From contig DJIF01000132.1 of the NCBI GenBank assembly GCA_002433485.1, positions 1 through 52,154 on the forward strand: 52,154 nucleotides of DNA, in the 5' to 3' direction. Below, piece after piece: positions 1-8,645 of this stretch. Each line of letters starts with the position of its first letter. The first letter of the stretch is position 1. The notes beneath the pieces were generated by a model. It saw only the letters and a list, made by a program, of their open reading frames with translations, searched no databases and was not told where the DNA came from. The translations under genes were made by a program, and so were the position numbers. This DNA comes from Deltaproteobacteria bacterium UBA6601 (GTDB taxonomy: Bacteria > Myxococcota_A > UBA796 > UBA9615).

Positions 1-350
1 GGTGGGAATCGAACCCACGTCCGAAGCTGCTCAGCCAGACCTTCTACGTGCGTAGCCTGCTGATTTGCATCTCACGTCCAGGACTCCCAGAGGCAGGATT
101 CCCTTCCGCCAGTCCGCTCCTGAATCTCGCCGCAACCCCGAGCAGACGCTGGGAATTGGCCAGCTCGCTTCATTACGCCCGACCCTCAGCCACGAGCGGA
201 ACTGAGACGGACGGCGTCACCGACTAAGCGGCGAGCGCGTAATTGCTGTCGTTGGCAATTATAAATTTACCGAGGGTTTAACGAGGTACCCGGAGAACCT
301 CGACACGCCGCTCCGACCTACCACAACCCCGTCGAAACCATGTCGCCCCC
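1..350 (-). ncRNA. ssrA: transfer-messenger RNA (tmRNA), 3' end cut by the window edge
   Basis: Read on the minus strand, the 5' end at 350 is the tmRNA acceptor GGGGGCGA followed by the GGTTTCGACGGGG block that begins one-piece bacterial tmRNAs. The 3' part ends with a T arm (stem GTGGG/CCCAC around TTCGATT) at positions 2-18. Base 1 pairs with base 7 of the acceptor, so about six acceptor bases plus CCA lie outside the window. In between lies a complete tag reading frame (256 down to 224). tmRNA with SmpB rescues ribosomes stalled on broken messages and marks the products for proteolysis. The strand, both ends and the tag agree, so the call is secure. No strong promoter is obvious beyond 350. 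Confidence 0.97.
224..256 (-). other. tmRNA proteolysis-tag reading frame (ANDSNYALAA)
   Basis: On the minus strand the resume codon is GCC at 256-254 and the frame reads ANDSNYALAA, then TAG at 226-224. The AND start and ALAA end are the usual bacterial tag ends. The ALAA tail is the degron recognised by ClpXP and related proteases. The middle residues (SNY) could be used to compare lineages. Confidence 0.95.
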
Positions 351-389
351 ATAAGAGCTACCTTCGGCTGACCGGATGAAGGCCTGCGG

Positions 390-431
390 CCCCCGGTGAA
401 CCGGGGGACCTGGTGGCTGCTGACAGCCACC
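390..431. repeat. two tandem perfect hairpins between ssrA and the next gene
   Basis: There are two back-to-back inverted repeats. The first has arms CCCCCGG (390-396) and CCGGGGG (401-407) with loop TGAA. The second has arms GGTGGCTG (412-419) and CAGCCACC (424-431) with loop CTGA. Only four bases separate them. No U-tract follows on either strand, so they do not look like an intrinsic terminator. They lie about 40-80 bases upstream of the tmRNA 5' end and 126 bases upstream of the lipoprotein start at 557. An operator or a structured leader is possible; the function is unknown. The rest of 351-556 has only a weak promoter-like pair on the plus strand, TTGTCA at 446 and TATTTC at 470 with an 18-base spacer. 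Confidence 0.7.
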
Positions 432-556
432 CCACCATCACCTGTTTGTCACAGAACGACGCCGCAGCGTATTTCCCAGCATCATCCTAGGATCATTGTC
501 GGCTCTGTCAACGCTTGCGCCCCTACCTTTCGGCAGCCTCGACTACACTGCAGGGA

Positions 557-1810
557 ATGTTTCGCTTCGAATCTGCTGCGCGCCTGGTCCTGACTCTCGG
601 GTCGCTGTTGTCGCTGTTCGGCTGCTACCCGAGGATTGCGCCGACCGGCCCTGTCCTCAGTGACCTCCAGTCGTTTCTGGCGACTGCCGAGTCTCCAGCG
701 TTGCAATATGAGCGTTATGAGCCCTCGAATCTGCCGCCAGCGCTGCCCTTTCGTATGTGGGGAGTCGACTTCGCTGAGGAGATGTTGTTCGAGTTCGCTG
801 ATGATCTCCGTTACGCAATGGTCGAAATCTGCCGAGTCCGAAAGCGGGGGGGGCAGTGGACCTGGTTTGCTCTGGTGGCAGAGCATGCAGGGCGTCAGCA
901 TGTGGCCGTTGGCAGCGATGCAGACCTGCGCCTGGGCTTGAGCTTTCCAGCTCCTGTTTATCGAACTGAGCTTGTGGTGGAGCGGGTGGTAGTGGGCAAG
1001 CGGGTCGCTTATCGCTTTTCGTTTTTGCTGCCCGACGGGCGTGCTCTGGAGGGTGAAATACAGGCTCGTGAGCATGGCTCACGGCCGGGCGCTGGGCAAC
1101 GTAATGGCAGTGCCATGAACCACAGCCAGGAGACTGCGCTGGCCATAATTGATCTGGAAGAGTTCAGCTGGGCGCGGGCCGAAGTTCGCATCGATGGTGT
1201 TCAGGCTCGGGTAAGGAAGCTGGCTCCGGGCCTTCCGTATGCGATGCGCCTGGAGCAGGTAGCAGGTGGACTGGCTGCTGGCTTCCTGAGTTTGCGCCGA
1301 GAGCCGGATGATGGTGCACTTCTGTTGCGTCAGGGGCAGGGTGATAGTGCCGAGGAGATCGCCATTGCCGAGACCTGGAAGGACGAGCAGTTGGTGCTTG
1401 CTGGTGCCGGAGAGCTCCTTGACTTTGAGTATCGCTTTCGAGCTGGCTCCGGAGCCAGCGGTCCCCTGGAATTGCAGGCGGCTTCGTTAAGACACGGAGA
1501 AGTGGAGGTGCTGGCCCTTGAGTTCTCGCCGCCCATTCCCGATCTGCGATATCTACAGCTGGGCGAGTATCGGGGTCGCTTCGCCGCTGGACTTCACGGT
1601 CGCTCAGGCTACATGGCCGGTGAGTATCGACTCCTGATGGGCGCCGAGGCGGTCTTTGATTTGATTCCCGGCGCACCCTTTTGGGCGTGTGAGCGGCCGA
1701 TTCGATCGAAGCTGACGGTCTCTGGTGAAGAGTTGATAACCCTGAGTGAGGTGGCGCCTGAGCTAGCTCGGGGAGGGCGCGGTTCCGAGCGCTGCTTTGC
1801 CAAGCGCTGA
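557..1810 (+). CDS. hypothetical lipoprotein, 417 aa
   Basis: I do not recognise the family. From the ATG at 557 the protein has a short positive N-terminus, a hydrophobic stretch and the lipobox LFGC, so it should be an envelope lipoprotein. Upstream in-frame codons add 14 residues that do not fit before a signal peptide, so I chose 557. The mature part has no membrane segments and looks like beta-rich repeats, with many alternating hydrophobic and charged residues and frequent LEL/LAL strands. It stands alone, divergent from ssrA and convergent with the aldehyde dehydrogenase homologue, whose stop is only 19 bases away. No enzyme motif was seen. Confidence 0.8.
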   Translation: MFRFESAARLVLTLGSLLSLFGCYPRIAPTGPVLSDLQSFLATAESPALQYERYEPSNLPPALPFRMWGVDFAEEMLFEFADDLRYAMVEICRVRKRGGQWTWFALVAEHAGRQHVAVGSDADLRLGLSFPAPVYRTELVVERVVVGKRVAYRFSFLLPDGRALEGEIQAREHGSRPGAGQRNGSAMNHSQETALAIIDLEEFSWARAEVRIDGVQARVRKLAPGLPYAMRLEQVAGGLAAGFLSLRREPDDGALLLRQGQGDSAEEIAIAETWKDEQLVLAGAGELLDFEYRFRAGSGASGPLELQAASLRHGEVEVLALEFSPPIPDLRYLQLGEYRGRFAAGLHGRSGYMAGEYRLLMGAEAVFDLIPGAPFWACERPIRSKLTVSGEELITLSEVAPELARGGRGSERCFAKR

Positions 1811-1829
1811 ACGGTTGTCTGCGGCGCTA

Positions 1830-3431
1830 TCAGTCGTTTTTCAAGGGAGGCAGCATCATGGTGTCGTCGTCGGGACGGAACGGCGGAGTTGCCAGGCTGC
1901 TGGGGTCGACAATGCCCATTTCTGCAGGCCAGGGCATGCCTGGGACTCGTTGGCTGGGGTCGAAACGGCCATTGATGGAGAGGTTGGACTGTGGCCAGGT
2001 ACAAGCAAGCAACAGCGCTGCGTTTCCTTCGGCTCCCATTCCTGAGCTGCGCAGACCGGCATTGGGGAAGCGCACTGATGCGACAATCGTGCCGCGGTTC
2101 CAGTTTACGGAGCCGGCGCGCAGGTCACGGGCGAGTTCTTGAAAGCGCGCTTCTGATTGGGTGAAGACCGAGGCGGCGAGTCCGTAAGGGTGCTTGTTGT
2201 AGGCATCGATCGCCTCGCTAGCGTCTCCTACTACCTGCAGGATTAGAAGAGGTCCTTCGATTTCTTCCGGGGCACGTAGATCAGCTGGAAAGTCGCCGTT
2301 CAGCAGTCCGATAGCTGGGCCCACGTAGGATTGGCCTCGGCGTCGCATTCGTTTGTTAAGGAGGGGAGATGCCGAGCCTCCCTCGATAACAAATTCAATT
2401 CCTGCCTCTCGATACTCAAGCAACTGCTGCTCAAAATCATGCTGGGCCGTTTCGTCGACCAGCGGCCCGCAGAAGCCATCAGGATCCGTCGGTGGGGCAA
2501 TGTTAAGCGCCATTGTGAGTGCGCGGATTCTCTTCAGCAGCGGTTCGGCGGCACTTCTTTCCACAAGCAGCCTTGAGGTTGCATTGCACCGTTGACCACT
2601 GGTCAGAAAGGCCCCCGTTACGATCTCGTAGGCGGCCCGGTCCAGATCTGCGTCTTCGCAGACGATGGCCCAGCCCTTGCCGCCGGACTGGACCCAATGC
2701 GGCCGGTTTCGACCCAGCTTCCTGAGACGTGCGCCCAGTTCCGGAGAGCCGGCGGCCACTACCATATCGACACGCTCGTCTGTGATCAGAGCGTTGCCAA
2801 TGGGGTCTCGAGGGCCCTGTACCAGGGAGAATGTGCCAGCTGGCAGTTGCACCGCATCAAAAGCTTCAGTGAGTTTCTGAGAGCTGAGAGGTACCAGGCT
2901 GGAAGGCTTCCAGATCACCGTATTACCGCCGACCAGGCAGGGCAGCAGGAGTTGGAGCGGGCTGAAGATCGGATACGGGTAGGGAGTCAGTACCGCTATG
3001 GTTCCCATTGGTCGTCTTAGCAGCACGCCCCTGGTGGTTGGGTGGCTTTTTGGCGTCAGCAGACCGCGACATTGTTCCAGCAGCAACTCGATCGCTCGGA
3101 CCGCCGCGATGCACTCCAGACGAGCTTCCCAGAGAGGCTTGCCCATTTCTCTGGAGATCACCTCTGCGAAGCGCTCGCGCCTTCCGTCCATCAGATCGCG
3201 CAGTCTATGTATTGCTCGAATCCGGTCCGAGAGCGGTTTCCGCGACCAACTCGGTGCGCTTTTGTTGCCGTCCTCGATGGCGCTGTCGACCGAGGCCCTT
3301 CGCCACGGTACCTGGTCGAGCGAGACACCTGTAGCTGGGTCCCGGGTCTCTATAAGCCCGTCTGCGCCCTCTCGGTAGAACGAGCCCCACAAGTAGTCGC
3401 CACGATGGCGTGTGATGCCAAGGGGATCCAT
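1830..3431 (-). CDS. aldehyde dehydrogenase superfamily protein, AstD-like, with altered active site
   Basis: The protein (about 533 aa) has the NAD-dependent aldehyde dehydrogenase fold: a GGNTVIWKPS cofactor segment, SGGKGWAIV, and SGQRCNATSR with the catalytic Cys. Layout and C-terminus resemble succinylglutamate semialdehyde dehydrogenase (AstD). Two key positions differ. The general-base Glu of the usual LE(L/M)GG motif is Gln (WVQSGGK), and the oxyanion-hole Asn of PWNFP/PYNFP is lost (PYPYP). CoA-acylating members of the superfamily also lack this Glu, so it could be an acylating enzyme, a thioesterase-like variant or inactive. No other arginine-catabolism gene is nearby. I chose the ATG at 3431, preceded by AAGGA five bases upstream; a GTG at 3497 with AAGGA four bases upstream is an alternative. 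Confidence 0.85.
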   Translation of the reverse strand: MDPLGITRHRGDYLWGSFYREGADGLIETRDPATGVSLDQVPWRRASVDSAIEDGNKSAPSWSRKPLSDRIRAIHRLRDLMDGRRERFAEVISREMGKPLWEARLECIAAVRAIELLLEQCRGLLTPKSHPTTRGVLLRRPMGTIAVLTPYPYPIFSPLQLLLPCLVGGNTVIWKPSSLVPLSSQKLTEAFDAVQLPAGTFSLVQGPRDPIGNALITDERVDMVVAAGSPELGARLRKLGRNRPHWVQSGGKGWAIVCEDADLDRAAYEIVTGAFLTSGQRCNATSRLLVERSAAEPLLKRIRALTMALNIAPPTDPDGFCGPLVDETAQHDFEQQLLEYREAGIEFVIEGGSASPLLNKRMRRRGQSYVGPAIGLLNGDFPADLRAPEEIEGPLLILQVVGDASEAIDAYNKHPYGLAASVFTQSEARFQELARDLRAGSVNWNRGTIVASVRFPNAGLRSSGMGAEGNAALLLACTWPQSNLSINGRFDPSQRVPGMPWPAEMGIVDPSSLATPPFRPDDDTMMLPPLKND

Positions 3432-3580
3432 CGCTGTCCTTACGGTTTCTGCCGTCGTCCGCTCCGCTAGCGGGCGACGGCATATATCACCCGACACCCG
3501 GTCCTTGCAAGAAATCTGGCTTCGGTCGGCCTGAGCGCCGGCATCGATTCGTCTCCCGCGAGTGAGTACTATGTCGAGCC

Positions 3581-4696
3581 ATGGATAGATTCCCCCAATT
3601 CCGGCCCTTGTTGTCGCTGCTGCGCTCGTTGCTGGCTCTGGTCATAGCCCTGGGTCCACTGGCCTGCGCTGAGCCGCCTACGCCGGTATCGCTATGGGGC
3701 GGCTTTGACTACACCTGGGAGCGGCTGTCGCATCGGATCAGCTATTTCGAGTCTGCGGCTGGTCCGACCGCCCCAGATGGTTCCTTCCCGATGTCTATGG
3801 GAATGATCGGTGGGCCCTGGTCCATGTCTTCTGCGCTCCCTGAAGTGGTCAACTATCGGGCTCCCTGGTGGTGGGCGCAGTCTCCTTCGCTGCGCGGTCA
3901 CAGCGGAACCGTTGAGTTCAGCATTGGCGCCGATGGTGAAGTGCTTGAGCCGTTACGCCTTGACCTTGAGTCGGTGGGCATGGATGGCTTTGAGTTGATC
4001 ACCGTCGCGCTGAGTGGATTGAGCTGGGACACAGACGTTGAGCAGGTTCCGGAATTTCCGCCTGAGTACGATCCAGCTGAGGGGTGGACGCCCCAGTCTC
4101 TCGGTGCGGGCATTGATGATATCCAGGTAAGCGGTGGGCAGCTCCAGTTCACCCCGTGGCTGAGGTTTCGTCCCGGTCCACTCGATCGTGAGGACATGAA
4201 CGAGGCATTGGCTTACATGACCGTCTCGGGGACGCTCTACTACACCGTCCTGGCAGCAGATGGCGTGCTGACTGAGGGCAAGCTGGAGAACTCAGCGTTG
4301 TATCCCATCGATCCGCCGAATTCTCTTATCCCTGAACTGGATCCAGCCGATCGCCGTGTTCACCTGGCCGGCGAGCCAGGCCTGCCCGCCGCACTTCCCA
4401 TCGTGCGGAGCTGGATGGTGGACCTCAACCGTGATCTTGGCCAAGAGGGCCGCTATCTTCGTGCTTTGTCAGTGGCTTCCGAGGAGTTCGATTACTCTCC
4501 GGAGAGTGGTGCGGCAGACTGGCTGCTGGATACCTATTGTTCTCATTCTTCTGCTATTGAGGAAGGCGACCTGCAGGTTGAGTTTCAGCTGGATCTGGCT
4601 CTGCTACAGCTGCGCAGTAAACGGAGCATAGTGGTGGCTGGTGAGCTGGCGGGCTCCGGCCCGGTGGGGCCGTTTACTGAACAGGTGGTGCCATGA
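3581..4696 (+). CDS. putative lipoprotein, 371 aa, first gene of a lipid/glycan operon
   Basis: The N-terminus has Arg residues, a hydrophobic stretch (LALVIALG) and the sequence PLACAEPP, a signal peptide with a weak lipobox ending at LAC. The rest is soluble and Pro/Trp-rich, with no catalytic motif I recognise. The stop overlaps the start of the glycosyltransferase gene as ATGA, so the two should be translationally coupled. That context (glycosyltransferase, PlsB, patatin) suggests an envelope role in lipid or glycolipid metabolism, which is inference. No strong Shine-Dalgarno precedes the ATG. It is divergent from the aldehyde dehydrogenase homologue across about 150 bases that probably hold both promoters. 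Confidence 0.8.
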   Translation: MDRFPQFRPLLSLLRSLLALVIALGPLACAEPPTPVSLWGGFDYTWERLSHRISYFESAAGPTAPDGSFPMSMGMIGGPWSMSSALPEVVNYRAPWWWAQSPSLRGHSGTVEFSIGADGEVLEPLRLDLESVGMDGFELITVALSGLSWDTDVEQVPEFPPEYDPAEGWTPQSLGAGIDDIQVSGGQLQFTPWLRFRPGPLDREDMNEALAYMTVSGTLYYTVLAADGVLTEGKLENSALYPIDPPNSLIPELDPADRRVHLAGEPGLPAALPIVRSWMVDLNRDLGQEGRYLRALSVASEEFDYSPESGAADWLLDTYCSHSSAIEEGDLQVEFQLDLALLQLRSKRSIVVAGELAGSGPVGPFTEQVVP

Positions 4697-5886
4697 CTGA
4701 TGGTCGCGGCCAGCTGTGCCGACGCGTCGCTGTTGTGTGTGGAGATCGCGGGGTCCGTGCCACCGCCCATTCTGGCGCCGCCGAGCATCTAAAGGCCATG
4801 TGCCGAGGCTTTGTTGCTCAAGGCGCGCAGGTGGAGCTCTGGTGTCAGCGCTTAAGGCGGTCTGGGGAGGCTCCCCTCGATCTCCCGTTACAGGTTCCAG
4901 CTCTGCAAGCTCCCGCAGGGCGGTTGCCAGGATTCTTGCGGCGGCGGGTAGACTGGGATCATGGAGTCGACGGATGGGCAATGGGCCGTTGGGCGCGAGC
5001 TCAGGGCCGGCGTTTTCGTCCCCAGCTTATCTATGAGCGTTTTGCTCTGTTTGCCAACCCCGGCTTACAGGTGGCACGTGAGTTGGGTGTCCCTTACATC
5101 CTTGAGTTGAATGCTCCGCTCGCCTGGGAGGGGGCTCTCTATCGGGGATTGCGACCCTCAGTAGCCCTGCTGGATCGTGAGTCTCGGGCTCTCACGGCGG
5201 CGGATTGGGTGCGCTGTGTATCGCCGGCGCTGGTGAGTTACGCGCTGCGCCGCGGAGTCGCTGCGGACCGGATCTTACTGCTCCCCAATGGTGCTGAAGC
5301 TGGACCTTCCCGTGGCCCGGACTGGGTTGAGAAGAGAGCGGCCAGGGCGGACTATGTGCTTGGCTATGCGGGTAGCTTTAAGGCTTGGCAAGGGCTTGTG
5401 GAGGGGCTTCCCGCGCTGTGCAGGCTGGCAGCCCAGCTGGCTCCGCGACGGTTGTTGCTTGACCTCTGGGGAGTCGGCCCTGAGCGTGAGAACTTTCTCA
5501 AGTGCCTTGCGCGGTTTCCGGAGCTCGCCGTTGCTGTGCATGGTTGGGGAAGCCGGGCTCAGCTCTGTCAGGCCCGGCAGGATTGGGACGCTGCCTGGGT
5601 TCCTCAGGCCTCCTGGCCACCGAGTCGCAGCAGCCTTGGACTGGAACTTGCTGAGCTGGAGCGACGCTTCGGTGAGCCGGCCCCCGAGCAATACTTTTCG
5701 CCCCTTAAGGAAGCTGAGGCGCTGATGGCTGGTGTGCCGGTCTGGCGAGGTCCAGGCTTTGCGCCTGAGCGCTTGATTTTGTCCTGGCAAGCCCTGGCCG
5801 GTCAGGTTCTGTATGCGGCATTCTTCCCCGGCTCTCCATCCCATGGGAAGATGCAAAGCTCATCCCAGCAGCAGCCGCTAGCATGA
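4693..5886 (+). CDS. GT4-like glycosyltransferase, short C-terminus
   Basis: The protein (397 aa) has the two-domain GT-B plan. The N-terminal half has an HSGAAEHLKAM loop like the donor-side start of GT4 enzymes, then LIYERF and a VRCVSPAL linker. The C-terminal half has LPNGAE, GYAGSFKAWQG, LWGVGPER and the SPLKEAEALMAGVPV motif that holds the nucleotide-sugar acidic residue in GT4. Only about 45 residues follow this motif, where family members usually have 60-90 with a final helix that folds back, so the C-terminus looks short or diverged. The start overlaps the lipoprotein stop (ATGA) and the stop overlaps the plsB start (ATGA). The acceptor is unknown; a lipid is plausible from the neighbours. 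Confidence 0.85.
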   Translation: MTDGRGQLCRRVAVVCGDRGVRATAHSGAAEHLKAMCRGFVAQGAQVELWCQRLRRSGEAPLDLPLQVPALQAPAGRLPGFLRRRVDWDHGVDGWAMGRWARAQGRRFRPQLIYERFALFANPGLQVARELGVPYILELNAPLAWEGALYRGLRPSVALLDRESRALTAADWVRCVSPALVSYALRRGVAADRILLLPNGAEAGPSRGPDWVEKRAARADYVLGYAGSFKAWQGLVEGLPALCRLAAQLAPRRLLLDLWGVGPERENFLKCLARFPELAVAVHGWGSRAQLCQARQDWDAAWVPQASWPPSRSSLGLELAELERRFGEPAPEQYFSPLKEAEALMAGVPVWRGPGFAPERLILSWQALAGQVLYAAFFPGSPSHGKMQSSSQQQPLA

Positions 5887-8645
5887 CTGAAGTCGAACGA
5901 GATGAAGCCTCCCTGGAGGTCCTGGAGGGCGGCCGCGCGAAGAGGGTCTTTCGCTTTCCGCACGAGATCTCCAGCGATCCTTATGGCTCTAGGATGTTGT
6001 CTCGACTTGGGCCCTTTACTCGGGCTTTTGCGCGGCTCTTCTTTGGCAAGATCGAAGACGACAGTGATCTTGCTGCGGTGCATGCTGCAGCGGCACAGGG
6101 GCCGCTGGTCTACATCATGCGCACCCGCTCGCTGCTCGACTACCTGTTCTTTAACTTCTTCTACCTGCGTCGTGGTTTGCCCCTGGCTCGCTTTGCTAAC
6201 GGAGTCAGCACCACTCTCTTTGGTCCGGTTGGAGCGGGCTTGCGACGCCTTAGAGCGCTGTATCAGATGCGCAGTGGTTACGGTGATGAGCTGCCAGATC
6301 CGGTCGACTCCGGCTACCTCACCGATCTCTTGACCCGGGGGGAGACCGCGCTGCTGTTTTTGCGGCAGGGGCGTACCTGGCCCTTTGCCCAAGGACGCAG
6401 TGCAGGTGACCTCATCGAGTGCCTCATCGAAGCTCAGGCACGCAGTGACAAGCCGCTCTTCGTGGTGCCGCAGGTGCTCATCTGGTCCAGGGCGCCTGGG
6501 CGCGGCAATCGTAGCTTGCTGGATGTGCTCCTCGGTGACACCGAGGACCCTGGTCGGATCCGTAAGATGGCTCACTTTTTCCTCAACTATCACCACGCCG
6601 TGGTGAAAGTGGGGACCCCTCTCAATCTACAAGAGTTCATGCAGGAGCAGCACGGCCATCCACGCGAGCGCATCGCCAAGAAGCTTCGTTGGTTGCTGCT
6701 TGGCTATCTGTACCGCGAGCGACGAGTCGTCAAGGGGCCTGATGTGCGTCCCCGTCGCTGGCTTTTTAATCGCGTTTTGGCTGACCCGAAGACGCGTGAG
6801 GCTATGAAGATCACGGCACGTCAGGAAGGTCGCAGTGAGCGGGCGGTTGAGCGCCGTGCCCGTCGTATCTTGGAGGGGATGGGCGCGGACTTCCGCTTTG
6901 GCATGATCATCTTCCTGCGCCTTCTTCTCGACCTGATCACCTCACGGATTTATGACGGCGTGGAATTCGGCGCCGCCGATGTGGAACGGATTCGAGAGGC
7001 CTCTCGAAATGGCACAGTGCTGCTGCTTCCTTCCCACCGCAGTCACTTTGACTATTTGCTGCTGTCTTGGCTGCTCTACCACCAGGGAATGATGCCGCCC
7101 CATATTGCTGCCGGTGCCAACCTGAGCTTCTGGCCGCTGGGTGCCATCTTGCGTAAGGGTGGCGCCTTCTTTATCCGGCGCAGTTTCCAGGGGGATGAAC
7201 TCTATTCGCGCCTTGTAGCTCAGTACCTGAGGACCTTGATTGCTGAGGGTTATGTTCAGGAATTCTTTCTTGAGGGCGGGCGCAGTCGAACTGGCAGAAT
7301 GCTTCCGGGAAAGGTCGGCCTGCTGTCCATCTATGTGGAAGCTATGGCGGACAGGGTGGTGGCCGATATTCAGTTGGTTCCGGTCTATATCGCTTACGAG
7401 AAGATCGTCGAGGATTACAGTCGCGAGCTTACTGGAGGAGAGAAGCGTCGGGAGAGTGCTGGAGGCCTGGTTCGCAGCGCTGCCTTGCTGCGGCGCCGCT
7501 TTGGCAGAGTCTACGCGAAGACCAATGAGCCGATCTCGCTGAAGGAGTGTCTGGAGGTCCTGGACCGGCCTTATCAGGAACTCGACTTAGCCGAGCGTAA
7601 ACAGTTTCTTAAGCGCCTGGTCCAGCATCTCGCCGCAGAAATTCAGGATGTCACTGTGATCACGCCTTCGGCCGTTGCGGCCACTGTGTTGCTCAGTCAC
7701 GATCGGCGCGGGATTTCCCGCGATGACTTTCACCGGTTGGCCCGAAGTGCAGTGCGCTGGTTGGAGCGGAGAGACGCATTTTTCTCGGATTCATGGCAGT
7801 TTCCAGAAGGCGCCCTGGATGAAGCCATTGAGATGTTTGAGGCGAACGAACAGCTTGAGGTCGCTCGCGATGCAGCCGGCTACGAGGCCAACAGTGGACG
7901 GGATGTGATTGCCCTGGTCGGTGATGTGCGCGAACGACTCGCCCTGGACTACGCGCACAACACCATCCTGTTTCATTTTGTGCCTGCAGCCTTTGTCTGT
8001 ACTGCTCTGCAGGTGGGCAGTGGTGAGGTGCAATCGCTCGAACGGGTGCAGCGCCGTTTCGACTTTTTGCATGGCTTGTTTCAGGATGAGTTTGTGTTTC
8101 ATCCAGATATTCCTTCTTCCCACCTTCTGTCGCGCGCCTGCGCGGACCTGGCCGATCAGGGGGTAGTTGAGCTGCTGGGGCCGGGGGGCGGGGATGATCT
8201 CCGCGCGGAGGAACCGGATCAGTGGGTTGGTGGCGGGCTCTCAGTGCGCATTGAGGGCAAGTCACTGAGGCTCATTGATCAGCACTCAGCATCGTTCTTC
8301 ATTGCCACTATTCGGAGCATTCTTGAGTCGTACTATATTGTCCTGAGAGTAGCTACTGTGCTTCGCTCACGTCCCCTCACGGAGGAGCAGCTGGTGGCCA
8401 GTAGCCTGAACCTTGCGCGACGGATGTTCCTCGCCGAGCAGGTGACTCGTCCCGAGTCGGCCAGTAAGGCCAATCTGGTCAACGCAGTCCGTCATTTTCG
8501 GGCTCGCGGTGTGTTTGTCGCAAGTTTCTCTGGTCCCGGGCTGTTGCAGCTCGATGAGGAGCAGAGGGAGCGGTTTTTTGCACCGATTCGCATGTTGTTC
8601 GATTCTAGATGGCTCGAGCCGTCCGGCGGAGAAGCCCTGCCATGA
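5883..8645 (+). CDS. plsB: glycerol-3-phosphate acyltransferase PlsB, 920 aa
   Basis: It should transfer an acyl chain to sn-glycerol 3-phosphate at the inner membrane, the first step of phospholipid synthesis. The catalytic HX4D motif is HRSHFDYLLLSW with His385 and Asp390. The other PlsB blocks follow in order: GGAFFIRRSF, FFLEGGRSRTGR, and VPVYIAYEKI. A long helical C-terminal domain matches the PlsB family. At 920 aa it is longer than E. coli PlsB (807 aa). Residues near 75-110 (VYIMRTRSLLDYLFFNFFYLRRG) look like a degenerate copy of the catalytic block. The start overlaps the glycosyltransferase stop and the end overlaps the patatin start, both ATGA. Confidence in the family is very high. 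Confidence 0.96.
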   Translation: MTEVERDEASLEVLEGGRAKRVFRFPHEISSDPYGSRMLSRLGPFTRAFARLFFGKIEDDSDLAAVHAAAAQGPLVYIMRTRSLLDYLFFNFFYLRRGLPLARFANGVSTTLFGPVGAGLRRLRALYQMRSGYGDELPDPVDSGYLTDLLTRGETALLFLRQGRTWPFAQGRSAGDLIECLIEAQARSDKPLFVVPQVLIWSRAPGRGNRSLLDVLLGDTEDPGRIRKMAHFFLNYHHAVVKVGTPLNLQEFMQEQHGHPRERIAKKLRWLLLGYLYRERRVVKGPDVRPRRWLFNRVLADPKTREAMKITARQEGRSERAVERRARRILEGMGADFRFGMIIFLRLLLDLITSRIYDGVEFGAADVERIREASRNGTVLLLPSHRSHFDYLLLSWLLYHQGMMPPHIAAGANLSFWPLGAILRKGGAFFIRRSFQGDELYSRLVAQYLRTLIAEGYVQEFFLEGGRSRTGRMLPGKVGLLSIYVEAMADRVVADIQLVPVYIAYEKIVEDYSRELTGGEKRRESAGGLVRSAALLRRRFGRVYAKTNEPISLKECLEVLDRPYQELDLAERKQFLKRLVQHLAAEIQDVTVITPSAVAATVLLSHDRRGISRDDFHRLARSAVRWLERRDAFFSDSWQFPEGALDEAIEMFEANEQLEVARDAAGYEANSGRDVIALVGDVRERLALDYAHNTILFHFVPAAFVCTALQVGSGEVQSLERVQRRFDFLHGLFQDEFVFHPDIPSSHLLSRACADLADQGVVELLGPGGGDDLRAEEPDQWVGGGLSVRIEGKSLRLIDQHSASFFIATIRSILESYYIVLRVATVLRSRPLTEEQLVASSLNLARRMFLAEQVTRPESASKANLVNAVRHFRARGVFVASFSGPGLLQLDEEQRERFFAPIRMLFDSRWLEPSGGEALP

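Noticed and set aside
1..18. A tRNA T arm at the left edge
   Set aside because: The T-arm sequence belongs to the tmRNA: the matching 5' acceptor and GGTTTCGACGGGG block lie at 350 and a tag frame lies between.
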